Made by a program: the position numbers and the translations under genes
Notes under the pieces: generated by a model
The model's input: the letters and a program-made list of their open reading frames with translations, nothing else
Told to the model about the DNA's origin: nothing
Database searches by the model: none
NCBI RefSeq assembly: GCF_003020125.1
Contig: NZ_PYFW01000002.1
Span: 797,501-861,500 of the forward strand
DNA: 64,000 nt
Reading direction: 5' to 3'
Origin: Bradyrhizobium sp. MOS003
Lineage (GTDB): Bacteria; Pseudomonadota; Alphaproteobacteria; Rhizobiales; Xanthobacteraceae
Shown here: positions 11,390 through 21,378 of the stretch, piece by piece
Numbering within the stretch: the first letter of the stretch is position 1
How the letters are laid out: each line of letters begins with the position of its first letter

Positions 11390-11741
11390 GACTAGTTCCT
11401 ATGTTCGCGAATTAACCGCGTGGGCCCAAGAAGTTGTCACCCGCCCGCCTATCAACTCACCGTGACGCCTCGCGGCGTCAAAGCCCGGACTGCGGGGGTC
11501 ATCCGCCATATGGGTGGGAATTGGGCAAGTCTGGGTTCAACGGCCAAAAACGCAGCAAAATAAACGCCATCGCCATGGTCGCGACCGGGCAGAGATATGG
11601 CCCGGTCAGGGCCTTGTCAACGGCGGGCGCATTGCGGCTAATTCATCATTTTGACAGACTTTTCGCGTTGCCAAGCCCCCCTGAATTGGGCGAGTGTCCG
11701 CCCCGCTCGAGCAGCCCCCTGCTTCAACATAAGGATTTTTC
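11390..11741. other. Intergenic region between secA and the PPIase gene
   Basis: The 352 bases separate divergent genes and must hold both promoters. A perfect 7-bp hairpin with a tetraloop (TGACGCC-TCGC-GGCGTCA) lies at 11463-11480 in the secA leader side. TTGACA at 11651-11656 is a possible -35 element for the PPIase gene. No credible gene was seen. Confidence 0.45.
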
Positions 11742-12650
11742 ATGACCACCTCGTTCCCGGTAACCAAAACCGGCCTGCGCTTCGGCCTCGCCACCGCCCT
11801 CGTGGGCTGCCTTGCGCTGGCGCTGATCGCAGGTCCCGGCCGGGCTGCCGACGATCCGGTCCTGGCAAAGGTCAATGGCGCTGAAATCAAGAAGAGCGAC
11901 GTTACCATGGCCGAGGAGGAACTCGGGCCGAGCCTCGCCCAGATGGACCCGGCAACCAAGGACGAGAACGTTCTGTCCTTCCTCATCGACATGAAGATCG
12001 TCGGCAAGGCCGCCGAGGACAAGAAGGTCGCCGACAGCGAGGAGTTCAAGAAGCGCCTGGCATTCGCCCGCACCCGCCTGCTGATGGACAGCCTGCTGGC
12101 TCAGGAAGGCAAGGCCGCCACCACCCCCGACGCCATGAAAAAGGTCTATGAGGAGGCCTCCAAGCAGATCACCGGCGAGCAGGAAGTGCGCGCCCGCCAC
12201 ATCCTGGTCGAGACCGAGGACGAGGCCAAGGCGGTGAAGGCCGAGCTCGACAAGGGCGCCGATTTCGCCGAGTTGGCCAAGAAGAAGTCCAAGGATCCGG
12301 GCTCGGCCGACGGCGGCGATCTCGGCTTCTTCACCAAGGAGCAGATGGTGCCGGAATTCTCGGCTGTCGCCTTCGCGCTGGAGCCGGGCAAGATCTCCGA
12401 CCCCGTGAAGTCGCAGTTCGGCTGGCACGTCATCAAGGTCGAGGAAAAGCGCAACCGCAAGGCGCCTGATTTCGAGCAGGTCAAGGCCCAGATCGAGCAG
12501 TACGTCACCCGCAAGGCCCAGGCCGACTACGTCGCCAAGCTGCGTGCGGAAGCCAAGGTCGAGCGGCTGGATCAGCCGGCGGCGGACGCCAAACCGGCAG
12601 ACGCAGCCAAGCCGTCCGACAGCAAGATGGCGCCGCCTGCAAAGAAGTAA
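11742..12650 (+). CDS. Periplasmic parvulin-type peptidyl-prolyl cis-trans isomerase
   Basis: A 302-residue exported foldase. A signal peptide occupies about residues 1-35 (FGLATALVGCLALALIAG, cleavage near GRAAD). A SurA/PrsA-like N-terminal chaperone helix region (VNGAEIKKSDV, SFLIDMKIVGKAAED) follows. The parvulin domain spans about 145-235, with VRARHILVETEDEAKAV, FAELAKKKSKDPGSADGGDL and the closing FGWHVIKVEEKR. The C-terminal tail is Ala/Pro/Lys-rich. It probably isomerises prolyl bonds in outer-membrane or periplasmic clients. It lies divergent from secA and 120 nt before argJ. Confidence 0.93.
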   Translation: MTTSFPVTKTGLRFGLATALVGCLALALIAGPGRAADDPVLAKVNGAEIKKSDVTMAEEELGPSLAQMDPATKDENVLSFLIDMKIVGKAAEDKKVADSEEFKKRLAFARTRLLMDSLLAQEGKAATTPDAMKKVYEEASKQITGEQEVRARHILVETEDEAKAVKAELDKGADFAELAKKKSKDPGSADGGDLGFFTKEQMVPEFSAVAFALEPGKISDPVKSQFGWHVIKVEEKRNRKAPDFEQVKAQIEQYVTRKAQADYVAKLRAEAKVERLDQPAADAKPADAAKPSDSKMAPPAKK

Positions 12651-12773
12651 GACCGCGAAGACGTAAGAATTCGCTGTCACTTCACGGACGCCAAGAGTAT
12701 CTAACGTCGCAATGGCCGGGCCACTTGATGGTCCGGCCATCTGCATATCCAGACCCCACCAAGGCGCCCCGCG

Positions 12774-14015
12774 ATGTCCTCCTCCGTCTCTCCCCTCGCC
12801 CCGAAAAACGTTCCCGATATGCCCGTGATCGCGGGCATTCGTCTTGCGACGGCCGAGGCCGGCATCCGCTACAAGAACCGCACCGACGTGCTGCTGGCGG
12901 TGATGGACAAGGGCACCGCGGTCGCCGGCGTCTTCACCAAATCGAAGTGCCCCTCCGCACCCGTGGAATGGTGCCGCGCCAAGCTGAAGGGCGGCAAGGC
13001 GCGCGCACTCGTCGTCAATTCCGGCAACGCCAATGCCTTTACCGGCAAGACCGGCCGCGCCTCCACCGCGCTGACTGCGAAGATCGCGGCCAAGGCGGTC
13101 GGATGCAGCGAGGGCGAAATCTTCCTGGCCTCGACCGGCGTGATCGGCGAGCCGCTGGACGCGACCAAGTTCGACGGCGTGCTGGGCCGACTGGCTGAAG
13201 CCGCCGAGCCCGGCGACTACCTCACTGCTGCCAAGGCGATCATGACCACCGATACCTTCCCGAAGGTCGCGACCGCGACGGTCAAGCTCGGCAAGGCCAG
13301 GGTCACCATCAACGGTATGGCCAAGGGTGCCGGCATGATCGCCCCCGACATGGCGACGATGCTGTCCTTCATCTTCACCGACGCACCGATCGCGCCCGCG
13401 GCCTTGCAGGCGCTGCTCAAGGCCGGCGTCGAAGACACCTTCAACGCGGTGACGATCGATGGCGACACATCCACATCGGACACGCTGCTGGCCTTCGCCA
13501 CCGGCGCTGCCGCCGAGCACGGCGCCCCGAAGATCAGCCGCGCCAGTGATCCGCGCCTGAAAGCGTTCGTCAAAGCCTTCAATCAGGTGCTCGCCAACCT
13601 TTCAGAGCAAGTGGCCCGCGACGGCGAGGGCGCGCGCAAGCTGGTCGAGATCACGGTCGAGGGCGCCAAGACCAAGGCCTCCGCGCGCAAAATCGCGATG
13701 TCGATCGCCAACTCGCCGCTGGTCAAGACCGCGATCGCCGGCGAGGACGCCAATTGGGGTCGCGTCGTGATGGCGGTCGGCAAGGCTGGCGAGCCGGCCG
13801 ATCGCGACAAGCTCTCGATCTCCTTCAACGGCATCCGCGTCGCCAAGAGCGGCGCGCGCGATCCCGATTATGACGAGGCGCAGGTGTCGGAAGCGATGAA
13901 GGCGCCGGAAATCGCGATCAAGGTCTCGCTCGGCCTCGGCAAGGGCCGCGACCGCGTGCTGACCTGCGACCTCACCAAGGAATATGTCGCGATCAACGGC
14001 GATTACAGGTCGTAG
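12774..14015 (+). CDS. argJ: Bifunctional ornithine acetyltransferase / N-acetylglutamate synthase ArgJ
   Basis: A 413-residue enzyme of the cyclic arginine pathway that transfers acetyl from N-acetylornithine to glutamate. The self-processing site is visible: [14 protein letters not shown], with cleavage before T195, the catalytic nucleophile that starts the beta chain. The oxyanion-hole motif STGVIG (120-125) is upstream. Whether it can also use acetyl-CoA cannot be judged from sequence. It is on the plus strand after the PPIase and convergent with the TadG-like gene, with a short REP-like hairpin between them. Confidence 0.97.
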   Translation: MSSSVSPLAPKNVPDMPVIAGIRLATAEAGIRYKNRTDVLLAVMDKGTAVAGVFTKSKCPSAPVEWCRAKLKGGKARALVVNSGNANAFTGKTGRASTALTAKIAAKAVGCSEGEIFLASTGVIGEPLDATKFDGVLGRLAEAAEPGDYLTAAKAIMTTDTFPKVATATVKLGKARVTINGMAKGAGMIAPDMATMLSFIFTDAPIAPAALQALLKAGVEDTFNAVTIDGDTSTSDTLLAFATGAAAEHGAPKISRASDPRLKAFVKAFNQVLANLSEQVARDGEGARKLVEITVEGAKTKASARKIAMSIANSPLVKTAIAGEDANWGRVVMAVGKAGEPADRDKLSISFNGIRVAKSGARDPDYDEAQVSEAMKAPEIAIKVSLGLGKGRDRVLTCDLTKEYVAINGDYRS

Positions 14016-14042
14016 CTCTCCGCTTGCGGGGAGAGGTGGGCA
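14016..14042. repeat. Short REP-like hairpin between convergent genes
   Basis: CTCTCC...GGGGAGAG followed by GAGGTGGGCACCTC forms two small stems between argJ and the TadG-like gene. Similar CTCTCC/GGAGAG hairpins occur at 51850-51872 and 55248-55284, so this is a dispersed element that may double as a bidirectional terminator. Confidence 0.5.
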
Positions 14043-14044
14043 CC

Positions 14045-15376
14045 TCACCCCGAGATGCGCGCATCCGCAACCGCCTTCTTGAACAGCGCGTTCATGGCAT
14101 CCGCGATGCCCTGGGTCGGGCTGACCTCGAAATAGAACCCGGGTGAGGCGCAGCTCTGCATGTTCTGCGCGACCTGGCTGTTCGGCGATGGGCCGAACGG
14201 GCCCTGGTTGAATGGGTCGATCCAGTCCATGTACCACTTGTTGGTCGGCAGTTTCAGATACGTGGTGTACAGCACTGCAATCTTGATCCCGCGATCTTTC
14301 ATCGCCTTGCAGAGCGAGGCATTGAGCGGCGACTGACATCGCGAGCTGCCCGAGAGCGGCTTCAGGCAGCCCGCGTTGCTTTCGTCGGCAACGCCATCGG
14401 AAACGAAGAATAGATATTTTAGGGGCGAGTTGGACGTGCCGCTTCCAGGATTCGGGATCTCGTTGCTGATCGCCGGAAAGAGCGTACTGAACTGCGTATC
14501 CTGGTCCTTGGTATAGCTGTCATTGTTGCCGTAGACGCCCATCAGGTCGATGTTGCCGGCCGCCGTCTTGGCGCTCGACAGACTCGACGAGAGCGAGAAC
14601 AATGCGCGCAGACCGATCGTCTTGGACGAGGCGCCGAAATCGTAGATCGCCATGCGAAACTGATTGGAATAGGTCTGCGTGGCAGCAGCCGTGTCCATCA
14701 GCGACTGCGTCGCGCTGCGCAGCACGTCGATCCGGGTCGTCACGCCGAGCGTCTTGGCCAGATTGTAGTAGTTGTTGGAGTCGTTGTAGTCGTGGCAGGC
14801 GAAGGCGCATTTGCCGGACGTGTTGTTGACCATCTTGGTCACGTCGTCCGGCGTCGCCGCCACGCCCATCGACGGCGAATTGTCCAGCAGCAGGTAGAAG
14901 TCGATATAGAGCGGCATGCTGGCCGTCGCTTTCGACGTACCGGTCAGCGCCAGTGCGGTCTTGCCGATCAGGCCGAGAAACATGGTGTTGATGGTGGCGT
15001 TGAACGCGACAGTCGAGGTGACGGTCGAGCCGGTCTTGACCACGGTCGGCGTGACGCTGTTGAGGGTGTAGCCGGTCAGATTGGCGCGATTGGCGTTGAA
15101 GAGGTTCGTGGCGTCGGTGACGCCGACGGAAATCGAGCCATCCGACGTCATGGTGCCGGCGGCCTTGAAGGCCGGCGACGCCTTGGCGATCGAGCCGACG
15201 CTGGCGGCGTCGGCCGCGGCCTGAAGCTTGGCCCGGGTCTGCGTCGCGCGCGAATAGTCGACCGCGCAGCCGACCGCGGTGATCAGCGGGACGCAGGCGA
15301 TCGCGAAGATCACCGCGATATTGCCGCCCCGGTCGTGGACGAACCGGCGAATGATGGTGGAAAGCGTAGCGCGCAT
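14045..15376 (-). CDS. TadG-like pilus-assembly protein with von Willebrand A domain
   Basis: A 443-residue protein. The N-terminal TadE/TadG segment (DRGGNIAVIFAIACVPLI) is one membrane helix with a pilin-like GGN motif, followed by the amphipathic helix RAKLQAAADAASVG. The C-terminal half is a vWA-like domain with a MIDAS-type D-x-S-x-S in LLDNSPSMG near residue 168, FFVSDGVAD and a Cys-rich insertion (CAFACHDYND). Such proteins go with Flp pilus (Tad) secretion and sit at the inner membrane facing the periplasm. No other tad genes are nearby, so this is an orphan copy. Confidence 0.82.
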   Translation of the reverse strand: MRATLSTIIRRFVHDRGGNIAVIFAIACVPLITAVGCAVDYSRATQTRAKLQAAADAASVGSIAKASPAFKAAGTMTSDGSISVGVTDATNLFNANRANLTGYTLNSVTPTVVKTGSTVTSTVAFNATINTMFLGLIGKTALALTGTSKATASMPLYIDFYLLLDNSPSMGVAATPDDVTKMVNNTSGKCAFACHDYNDSNNYYNLAKTLGVTTRIDVLRSATQSLMDTAAATQTYSNQFRMAIYDFGASSKTIGLRALFSLSSSLSSAKTAAGNIDLMGVYGNNDSYTKDQDTQFSTLFPAISNEIPNPGSGTSNSPLKYLFFVSDGVADESNAGCLKPLSGSSRCQSPLNASLCKAMKDRGIKIAVLYTTYLKLPTNKWYMDWIDPFNQGPFGPSPNSQVAQNMQSCASPGFYFEVSPTQGIADAMNALFKKAVADARISG

Positions 15377-15512
15377 GGTTCGGGCCCGGAATGGTTAAGC
15401 GTTTCCACCCTAGGAACCCTTGATTAAATATGACTTATGGAACCCTGGAAACGCCGGCCGCGACGGGGTTAAGAAACCGTTGCGGGTGATCTTCAGCGAG
15501 CGACATTGACGT

Positions 15513-15923
15513 ATGGCCGATCTGAAACTGACATTGGTTGTGGCCTGCGCGCTGATCGACGCCGACAAGCGCGTCCTGATCGCGCAACGCCCCGAGGGCA
15601 AGACGCTGGCCGGCCTCTGGGAGTTTCCCGGCGGCAAGTGTGAACCCGGCGAACGGCCGGAGCAGAGCCTGATCCGCGAGCTGAGCGAGGAGCTCGGCAT
15701 CACCGTCGCCGAGCCGTGCCTGGCGCCGCTGACCTTTGCGAGCTACGGCTACGAGACCTTCCACCTCCTGATGCCGCTCTACATCTGCCGGCGCTGGGAG
15801 GGACAGGTCACGCCGCGCGAAGGCCAAAACCTCGCTTGGGTCCGCGCCAACAAGCTGCGCGACTACCCGATGCCGCCCGCGGACATTCCGCTGATCCCGC
15901 ATTTGATCGATCTGTTGATGTGA
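15513..15923 (+). CDS. mutT: 8-oxo-dGTP diphosphatase MutT (Nudix)
   Basis: A 136-residue Nudix hydrolase that removes oxidised dGTP from the nucleotide pool. The full Nudix box is present at about residues 37-59: G-x5-E-x7-REL-x-EELG, seen in the run from GGKCEPGE to RELSEELGI. The length and the start LTLVVACALIDADKRVLIAQRP match MutT. ATG 15513 follows a 136-nt gap after the divergent tadG-like gene, so it has its own promoter. Confidence 0.93.
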   Translation: MADLKLTLVVACALIDADKRVLIAQRPEGKTLAGLWEFPGGKCEPGERPEQSLIRELSEELGITVAEPCLAPLTFASYGYETFHLLMPLYICRRWEGQVTPREGQNLAWVRANKLRDYPMPPADIPLIPHLIDLLM

Positions 15924-15930
15924 GCACGGG

Positions 15931-16038
15931 CCTCATCCTGGGAGACCGCGAAGCGCGTCGTCTCGAAGGATGGCGACACGGGAAGAGCCGGGCCTGCATG
16001 GTTCGAGACGGCGCTTACGCGCCTCCTCGCCATGAGGA
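15931..16038. repeat. Bradyrhizobium-type intergenic palindromic repeat
   Basis: The element starts CCTCATCCTGGGAGACCGCG and ends CCTCCTCGCCATGAGGAT. The arms are inverted copies (CCTCAT...ATGAGG, TCTCGAAGGAT...GGTTCGAGA). It fills the space between convergent mutT and the methyltransferase gene. From memory, elements of this type are dispersed in Bradyrhizobium genomes. Confidence 0.65.
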
Positions 16039-16887
16039 TCACTCCTTCCCCGCCTTCTTCACCGCGTCCGCCAGGCTCGCCTTCGCCGAACCCGGCTTCA
16101 GCGGTTGCTGCTGGCTCGCATGCGGGGCCCAGCCGGAGAGCCAGATGATGTCGAAGGTCGCACGGATCCGGCCGTCGGCATCGGCAAAGCGTTCGGCATA
16201 AATTTCCGCCATCCGCAACAGCGTCGCGCGCCGCGACGGCGTGCGCCGCCGCTCGATCAGCACATTGGCCGCGCCCATGCGGCGGAGATCCTGCATCAGC
16301 GCGAACGCATTGCCGTAGCGCACCACGACACGGTCGACATCGGTCACCGGCAGCGCAAAGCCCGCCCGCTGCAATAGCGCGCCGATGTCGCGCAAATCAG
16401 CGAATGGCGCCACGCGCGGCGACACGCCGCCCTCGCATTCGGCCTCCGCCGCCGCAAAAGCCTGCCGCAGCTCGGTCAGGCTGTCGCCGCCGATCATCGC
16501 GGCGAGCAGCAAGCCATCGGGCTTGAGCGCGCGCCGAATTTGCGCGAGCACGCCAGGCAAATCGTTGACGAATTGCAGCGCCAGCGCGGAGACGACGAGA
16601 TCGAGGCTTTCCGGCGCGAAGGGCAGTTTCTCGGCACCGGCCGCATCGAGAGCGATGTGCGCGATAGACGGAAGCCGCGTACGCAGGTCCGCAAGACCTT
16701 CGCCGGGCGTCCAGAGGTCGGCCGCCGCGGGGAAATCCCGCATCACCGCGGCCAGCCGGTCAGACATGTCCTCGGCGACCCGGTCGAGCAGGAAGCCCAC
16801 GGCACCTTGCGCCTGCGCCCGCCGCTGCCGCGCATGCAGCAAGGCGCGATCGAACAAAGCGGGCGGGGTTTGGGGTGTCTGGGCCAT
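16039..16887 (-). CDS. BioC/NDUFAF5-like methyltransferase-fold protein
   Basis: A 282-residue protein beginning MAQTPQTPPALFDRALL; the ATG at 16887 was chosen because the upstream 190 codons are repeat-derived. The N-terminus LFDRALLHARQRRA and ESLDLVVSALALQFVNDL (motif II/III region) match BioC and the complex-I assembly factor NDUFAF5. The usual glycine-rich SAM motif I (DxGxGxG) is replaced by ADLWTPGEGLADL, so cofactor binding may be altered. In NDUFAF5 the partner is a complex-I subunit that is hydroxylated. Its role here is unproven. It lies convergent with mutT and divergent from comF. Confidence 0.8.
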   Translation of the reverse strand: MAQTPQTPPALFDRALLHARQRRAQAQGAVGFLLDRVAEDMSDRLAAVMRDFPAAADLWTPGEGLADLRTRLPSIAHIALDAAGAEKLPFAPESLDLVVSALALQFVNDLPGVLAQIRRALKPDGLLLAAMIGGDSLTELRQAFAAAEAECEGGVSPRVAPFADLRDIGALLQRAGFALPVTDVDRVVVRYGNAFALMQDLRRMGAANVLIERRRTPSRRATLLRMAEIYAERFADADGRIRATFDIIWLSGWAPHASQQQPLKPGSAKASLADAVKKAGKE

Positions 16888-16928
16888 GCCGCTGGTTATG
16901 CCGATCCAAGTCGTTCTGGCAATCGCTC

Positions 16929-17070
16929 TCGTGTCCCGGGCGCGGTGCGGCACGCGGTGACGCTCCGCAGAACCGGGATCCAGAATGCGGCACCGTACGA
17001 TTCGGTGAGATCGGCCCCGGCTCTGCAGCGCACCGCCGAAGTGGCGCTGCACTGCGTCCGGGGCACGAGG
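16929..17070. repeat. Long imperfect inverted repeat, Bradyrhizobium type
   Basis: The left arm TCGTGTCCCGGGCGCGGTGC pairs with the complement of the right arm GCACTGCGTCCGGGGCACGA, with further pairing inside (CTCCGCAGA/TCTGCAG). It occupies the space between the divergent methyltransferase and comF genes. No gene lies in it. Confidence 0.7.
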
Positions 17071-17112
17071 ACATGGCTTGAGCGCCGTCGAGCCGGACGC
17101 TAGCCTCCCCCC

Positions 17113-17922
17113 ATGGAAGCCGACGCCGCCCCTTCCCGCTCCATCGCCGCCCCTCTGCGGACCGCATGGTCGGCGGGCCGCCACCTCGTGTCGCGTGCGG
17201 CGCGGCTGGCGCTGGACATCGCGCTGCCGACGCTGTGCGTGTCCTGCCGCGAGCCGGTCGAGGGCGAAGGCGTCTGCGCGGCCTGCTGGGCGCGGCTGTC
17301 GTTCATCGAGCGGCCCTATTGCCCGCGGCTCGGCATTCCCTTCGTCTATGATCCCGGCCCCGACATGCTGTCGATGGAGGCGATCGCGAGCCCGCCGGCC
17401 TACCAGCGCGCCCGCGCGGCCGTCCGTTACGACGACATCGCGCGCACGCTGGTGCATGCGTTGAAATACCAGGACCGCACCGATCTGGCGCCCGCGATGG
17501 GCCGCTGGATGGCGCGGGCGGGCGGCGAATTGCTAGCCGGCGCCGACATGCTGGTGCCGGTGCCCCTGCATTGGCGGCGGGCCTGGCGCCGCCGCTACAA
17601 CCAGTCCGGGGCGCTGGCGCAAATCATCGAGCGGCAGAGCGGGGTCAAGGCGAGAACCGAGGTGCTGCGCCGGGTGCGCGCCACCGAGCAGCAGATCGGC
17701 CTGTCGCGGGCCCAGCGCGCCACCAATGTGCAGGGCGCGTTCCAGGTATCCCCCGACCGTCAGGCGGAAATCCAGGGCCGCCGCATTGTCCTAATCGACG
17801 ACGTCCTGACCTCGGGGGCGACACTGGATGCCTGTGCGCGGGTCCTGCTCCGGGCCAAAGCCGCCCAGGTCGACGTGCTGGTCTTCGCCCGGGTTGTCGA
17901 GAGCGGCCCTCGTCCCATATAA
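17113..17922 (+). CDS. ComF family phosphoribosyltransferase-like protein
   Basis: A 269-residue ComF protein. An N-terminal zinc-finger-like Cys cluster (CVSCREPVEG, CAACWARLSF) precedes the type-I phosphoribosyltransferase fold. The PRPP-binding loop is IVLIDDVLTSGATLD near 223-237, and the family motifs RRYNQSGALAQ and RVRATEQQIGLSRAQR are present. In transformable bacteria ComF/GntX proteins support DNA uptake or phosphonate use; no such role can be claimed here. It precedes grxC closely, an order common in Rhizobiales. Confidence 0.9.
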   Translation: MEADAAPSRSIAAPLRTAWSAGRHLVSRAARLALDIALPTLCVSCREPVEGEGVCAACWARLSFIERPYCPRLGIPFVYDPGPDMLSMEAIASPPAYQRARAAVRYDDIARTLVHALKYQDRTDLAPAMGRWMARAGGELLAGADMLVPVPLHWRRAWRRRYNQSGALAQIIERQSGVKARTEVLRRVRATEQQIGLSRAQRATNVQGAFQVSPDRQAEIQGRRIVLIDDVLTSGATLDACARVLLRAKAAQVDVLVFARVVESGPRPI

Positions 17923-17957
17923 TTCAATGACTTCATGACATGAGAGCGCCGGACGCC

Positions 17958-18229
17958 ATGACTGCTGCTGTCGAGATCTACACCAGGCCGGGCTGCGGCT
18001 ATTGTTCCGCGGCGAGGTCTCTGCTGACCCGCAAGAAGGCGAATTTCACCGAATTTGACGTCGCCAAGAACCCCTCATGGCGGGACGAGATGTACGACCG
18101 CGCCGGCGAGGGCTCGACCTTTCCGCAGATCTGGATCGGCGGAACCCATATCGGCGGCTGCGACGATCTCTACGCGCTCGATCGCGAGGGCAAGCTCGAC
18201 GGGATGCTCGAAGGTGTGAAGGCCAACTC

Positions 18230-18233
<4 letters not shown>
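17958..18233 (+). CDS. grxC: Glutaredoxin 3
   Basis: A 91-residue dithiol glutaredoxin with active site CGYC (TRPGCGYCSAAR), the cis-Pro region TFPQIWIGGTHIGG and the C-terminal GCDDLYALDREGKLDGML. It reduces disulphides and mixed glutathione disulphides with glutathione. A start 18 nt upstream (17940) is possible, but family length and the usual MTAAVEIYTR start favour 17958. Its stop overlaps the start of the next gene (ATGA), so they are translationally coupled. Confidence 0.93.
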
Positions 18234-19104
<871 letters not shown>

Positions 19105-19108
<4 letters not shown>

Positions 19109-19587
19109 TCCGCTACGCGCTCCACTGCGACCGCAACCACGAATTCGAAAGCTGGTTCCAGAGTTCGTCGGCGTATGATTCGCAGGTGAAGCGCAAGCTG
19201 GTGACCTGCCCGATCTGCGGCTCGGCCAAGGTCGAGAAGGCGATCATGGCCCCGCGCATCGTCGGCAAGAAGGGCCGCGGCCGTGCAGCGCCGCCGCCTG
19301 AGCCCGCGGCCACTCCCGCGCCCGAGGCTGCGCCGTCAGGACCGACCTCACTGCTGATGGCGCAGGAGAAAGAGCTGCGTAGCAAGCTGAAGGAGCTGCG
19401 CGATCACATCGTGAAGAACGCCGACAATGTCGGCGAGCGCTTTGCCAACGAAGCCCGCGCGATGCATTACGGCGACAAGGAGCACCGTCCGATCTACGGC
19501 GAGGCCTCGCCGGAGGAGGCGAAGTCGCTGATCGACGAGGGCATCGAGGTGTCGCCGCTGCCGACATTGCCGGAAGACCGGAACTAG
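19105..19587 (+). CDS. DUF1178 family protein
   Basis: A 160-residue protein with an N-terminal zinc-ribbon-like part (LHCDRNHEFESWF, LVTCPICGSAKVEKAIMAPR), an Ala/Pro linker (about 63-85) and a C-terminal helical part ending in HYGDKEHRPIYGEASPEEAK, which identifies DUF1178. The function is unknown in all species I know of. The start overlaps the upstream hydrolase stop, and the 3' end overlaps the convergent EamA gene by 4 nt. Confidence 0.9.
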
Positions 19588-20483
19588 GCCCCCACCAGCA
19601 CCGCCACGCCGATGATGATCAGCGCGATGCCTGCAAGCTCGCGCGGCGCGATCGGCTGCTTGAACGAGTAATACGCCACCGCTTGCGCGAACAGCACCTC
19701 GATCAGGGCGAGCGTGCGGACATTGGCGGCGGCCGTCAGCGCGAACGCCAAAAACCAGAACTGCGAGGCGAAGGCGCCCATGAAGCCCGCCAGCATCGAC
19801 GGCTTCCACAGGCCGAGGATCGCCTGCAGCACCTTCGGCGCACGCCAGAGCAGATAGATCGTCAGCACGAGCGTCTGCACGAACAGGCCGAGCACCAGCG
19901 TGAACGAGGCCGCGGTCACGAACGAGACGCCGGGCACGTTGATGATGGCGCCGCGAAAGCCGACAGCGGACAACGCGAACGCCGCCGCGGCAACGAGCCC
20001 GGTGATGGTCGGCTTCAGCTCCGCAAAACTCTTCTCGCCGCCGGACCTGAGCGCGGTGATGACGACGCCGATTGTCGCGATCACGATCGCCAGCACCTTC
20101 AGCCAGGTCAGGTGGTCGCCGAGGAAGACGAAGCCGAAGATCGCGGTCTGGATCGCCTCGGTCTTCAGATACGCCGTCGTCACCACGAAGGAACGGTCGT
20201 TCATGGCGAGCAGCATCAGGCCGGTGGCGACGATCTGGCTGAGCGCGCCGAGCAGCAGCCACGGCCAGAACACGGAGGGCGGCGGGCCGAGATGATCGCC
20301 GGTCGCGATCAGCACCACGCCCAGAAATAGTAGCGAGAACGGAAAGCCGAACAGGAAGCGGATATTGGTCGCTCCCCAGGTCCCCAACGGCTTCGTCAGC
20401 GACCGCTGCATCGCATTGCGCGCGACCTGGCCCAGCGCGGCGACGACGGTGAAGGGAATCCAGAGGCTGGCGACGGTGAACAT
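19584..20483 (-). CDS. EamA/DMT family membrane transporter
   Basis: A 299-residue protein with about ten hydrophobic segments in two repeats of five, the EamA plan. TLALIEVLFAQAVAYYSFKQ in the second repeat and AMNDRSFVVTTAYLKTEAIQ in the first mark the family. It is probably an inner-membrane metabolite exporter or importer of unknown substrate. It is convergent with DUF1178. Confidence 0.87.
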   Translation of the reverse strand: MFTVASLWIPFTVVAALGQVARNAMQRSLTKPLGTWGATNIRFLFGFPFSLLFLGVVLIATGDHLGPPPSVFWPWLLLGALSQIVATGLMLLAMNDRSFVVTTAYLKTEAIQTAIFGFVFLGDHLTWLKVLAIVIATIGVVITALRSGGEKSFAELKPTITGLVAAAAFALSAVGFRGAIINVPGVSFVTAASFTLVLGLFVQTLVLTIYLLWRAPKVLQAILGLWKPSMLAGFMGAFASQFWFLAFALTAAANVRTLALIEVLFAQAVAYYSFKQPIAPRELAGIALIIIGVAVLVGA

Positions 20484-20590
20484 GGGATGGGGCTAATGCA
20501 GGGAAGGGACCGCAACCAACCTGCCGCTAGCGCTCAAGCAGGTCAATCACGCCCACGTCATAGGAGCGATGCTTGAGCCTGCTTACGCCC

Positions 20591-21364
20591 TCACACCATT
20601 CCTTCCGCCACCACCATGTAGTTCACGTCCATATCAGACGAGAGCGACCATTTGTCGGCGAAGGGCGAGTAGACCACGCCGGTCTGCTCGGTGATGACGA
20701 GGCGGTTGTCGAGCAGGTATTTTGTCAGTTCGTCGGGGGTCACGAACTTGTTCCATTCGTGGGTGCCGCGCGGCAGCCAGCGCAGCACGTATTCGGCGCC
20801 GACGATGGCGAGCGCAAAGCTCTTCCAGTTGCGGTTCAGCGTCGAGACCACCATGAGGCCGTTCGGCTTCAGCATCGCGGCGCAGCGCTTCAGGAAGACG
20901 CCGACATCGACGACGTGCTCGACCACCTCCATCGCCAGCACGATGTCGAAGCGCTCGCGCGGATCGATCTCCTCCACCGTGGTGCAGCGATAGTCGATCG
21001 CAAGATGGCCCTTGTCGGCATGCAGCTTCGCCGTGGCGATGTTGCTCTGGGACGGATCGACGCCGATCACCTGCGCCCCGAGCCGCGACAGCGGCTCGCA
21101 CAACAGGCCGGCGCCGCAGCCGATGTCGAGCACGCGCAAGCCGCCGAGGCAATTGAGGCTGCGCACATTGCGCTCGAACTTGCGGCAGGCAGCATCGCGG
21201 ATATAGCCGAGCCGCAGGGGATTGATCCGGTGCAGCGGCGCCATCTTGCCGTTGGGGTCCCACCACTCCGCCGAGAGTTTCGAGAATTTCGCGATCTCGG
21301 CGGCATCGACGGTCGAGCCCTGCTGCGGGCTTGCGGTTGCGGAAGTATCTTGCTGCATGCTCAT
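20591..21364 (-). CDS. ubiG: Ubiquinone biosynthesis O-methyltransferase UbiG
   Basis: A 257-residue SAM-dependent methyltransferase that performs both O-methylations in ubiquinone synthesis. The family start EIAKFSKLSAEWWDPNGKMA and PLHRINPLRLGYI is followed by SAM motif I VLDIGCGAGLLCEPL (residues 92-106) and FDIVLAMEVVEHV. It is close to the PH-domain gene on the same strand and divergent from lysC, a conserved Rhizobiales arrangement. Confidence 0.96.
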   Translation of the reverse strand: MSMQQDTSATASPQQGSTVDAAEIAKFSKLSAEWWDPNGKMAPLHRINPLRLGYIRDAACRKFERNVRSLNCLGGLRVLDIGCGAGLLCEPLSRLGAQVIGVDPSQSNIATAKLHADKGHLAIDYRCTTVEEIDPRERFDIVLAMEVVEHVVDVGVFLKRCAAMLKPNGLMVVSTLNRNWKSFALAIVGAEYVLRWLPRGTHEWNKFVTPDELTKYLLDNRLVITEQTGVVYSPFADKWSLSSDMDVNYMVVAEGMV

Positions 21365-21378
21365 GGTTACGCGCGGTC

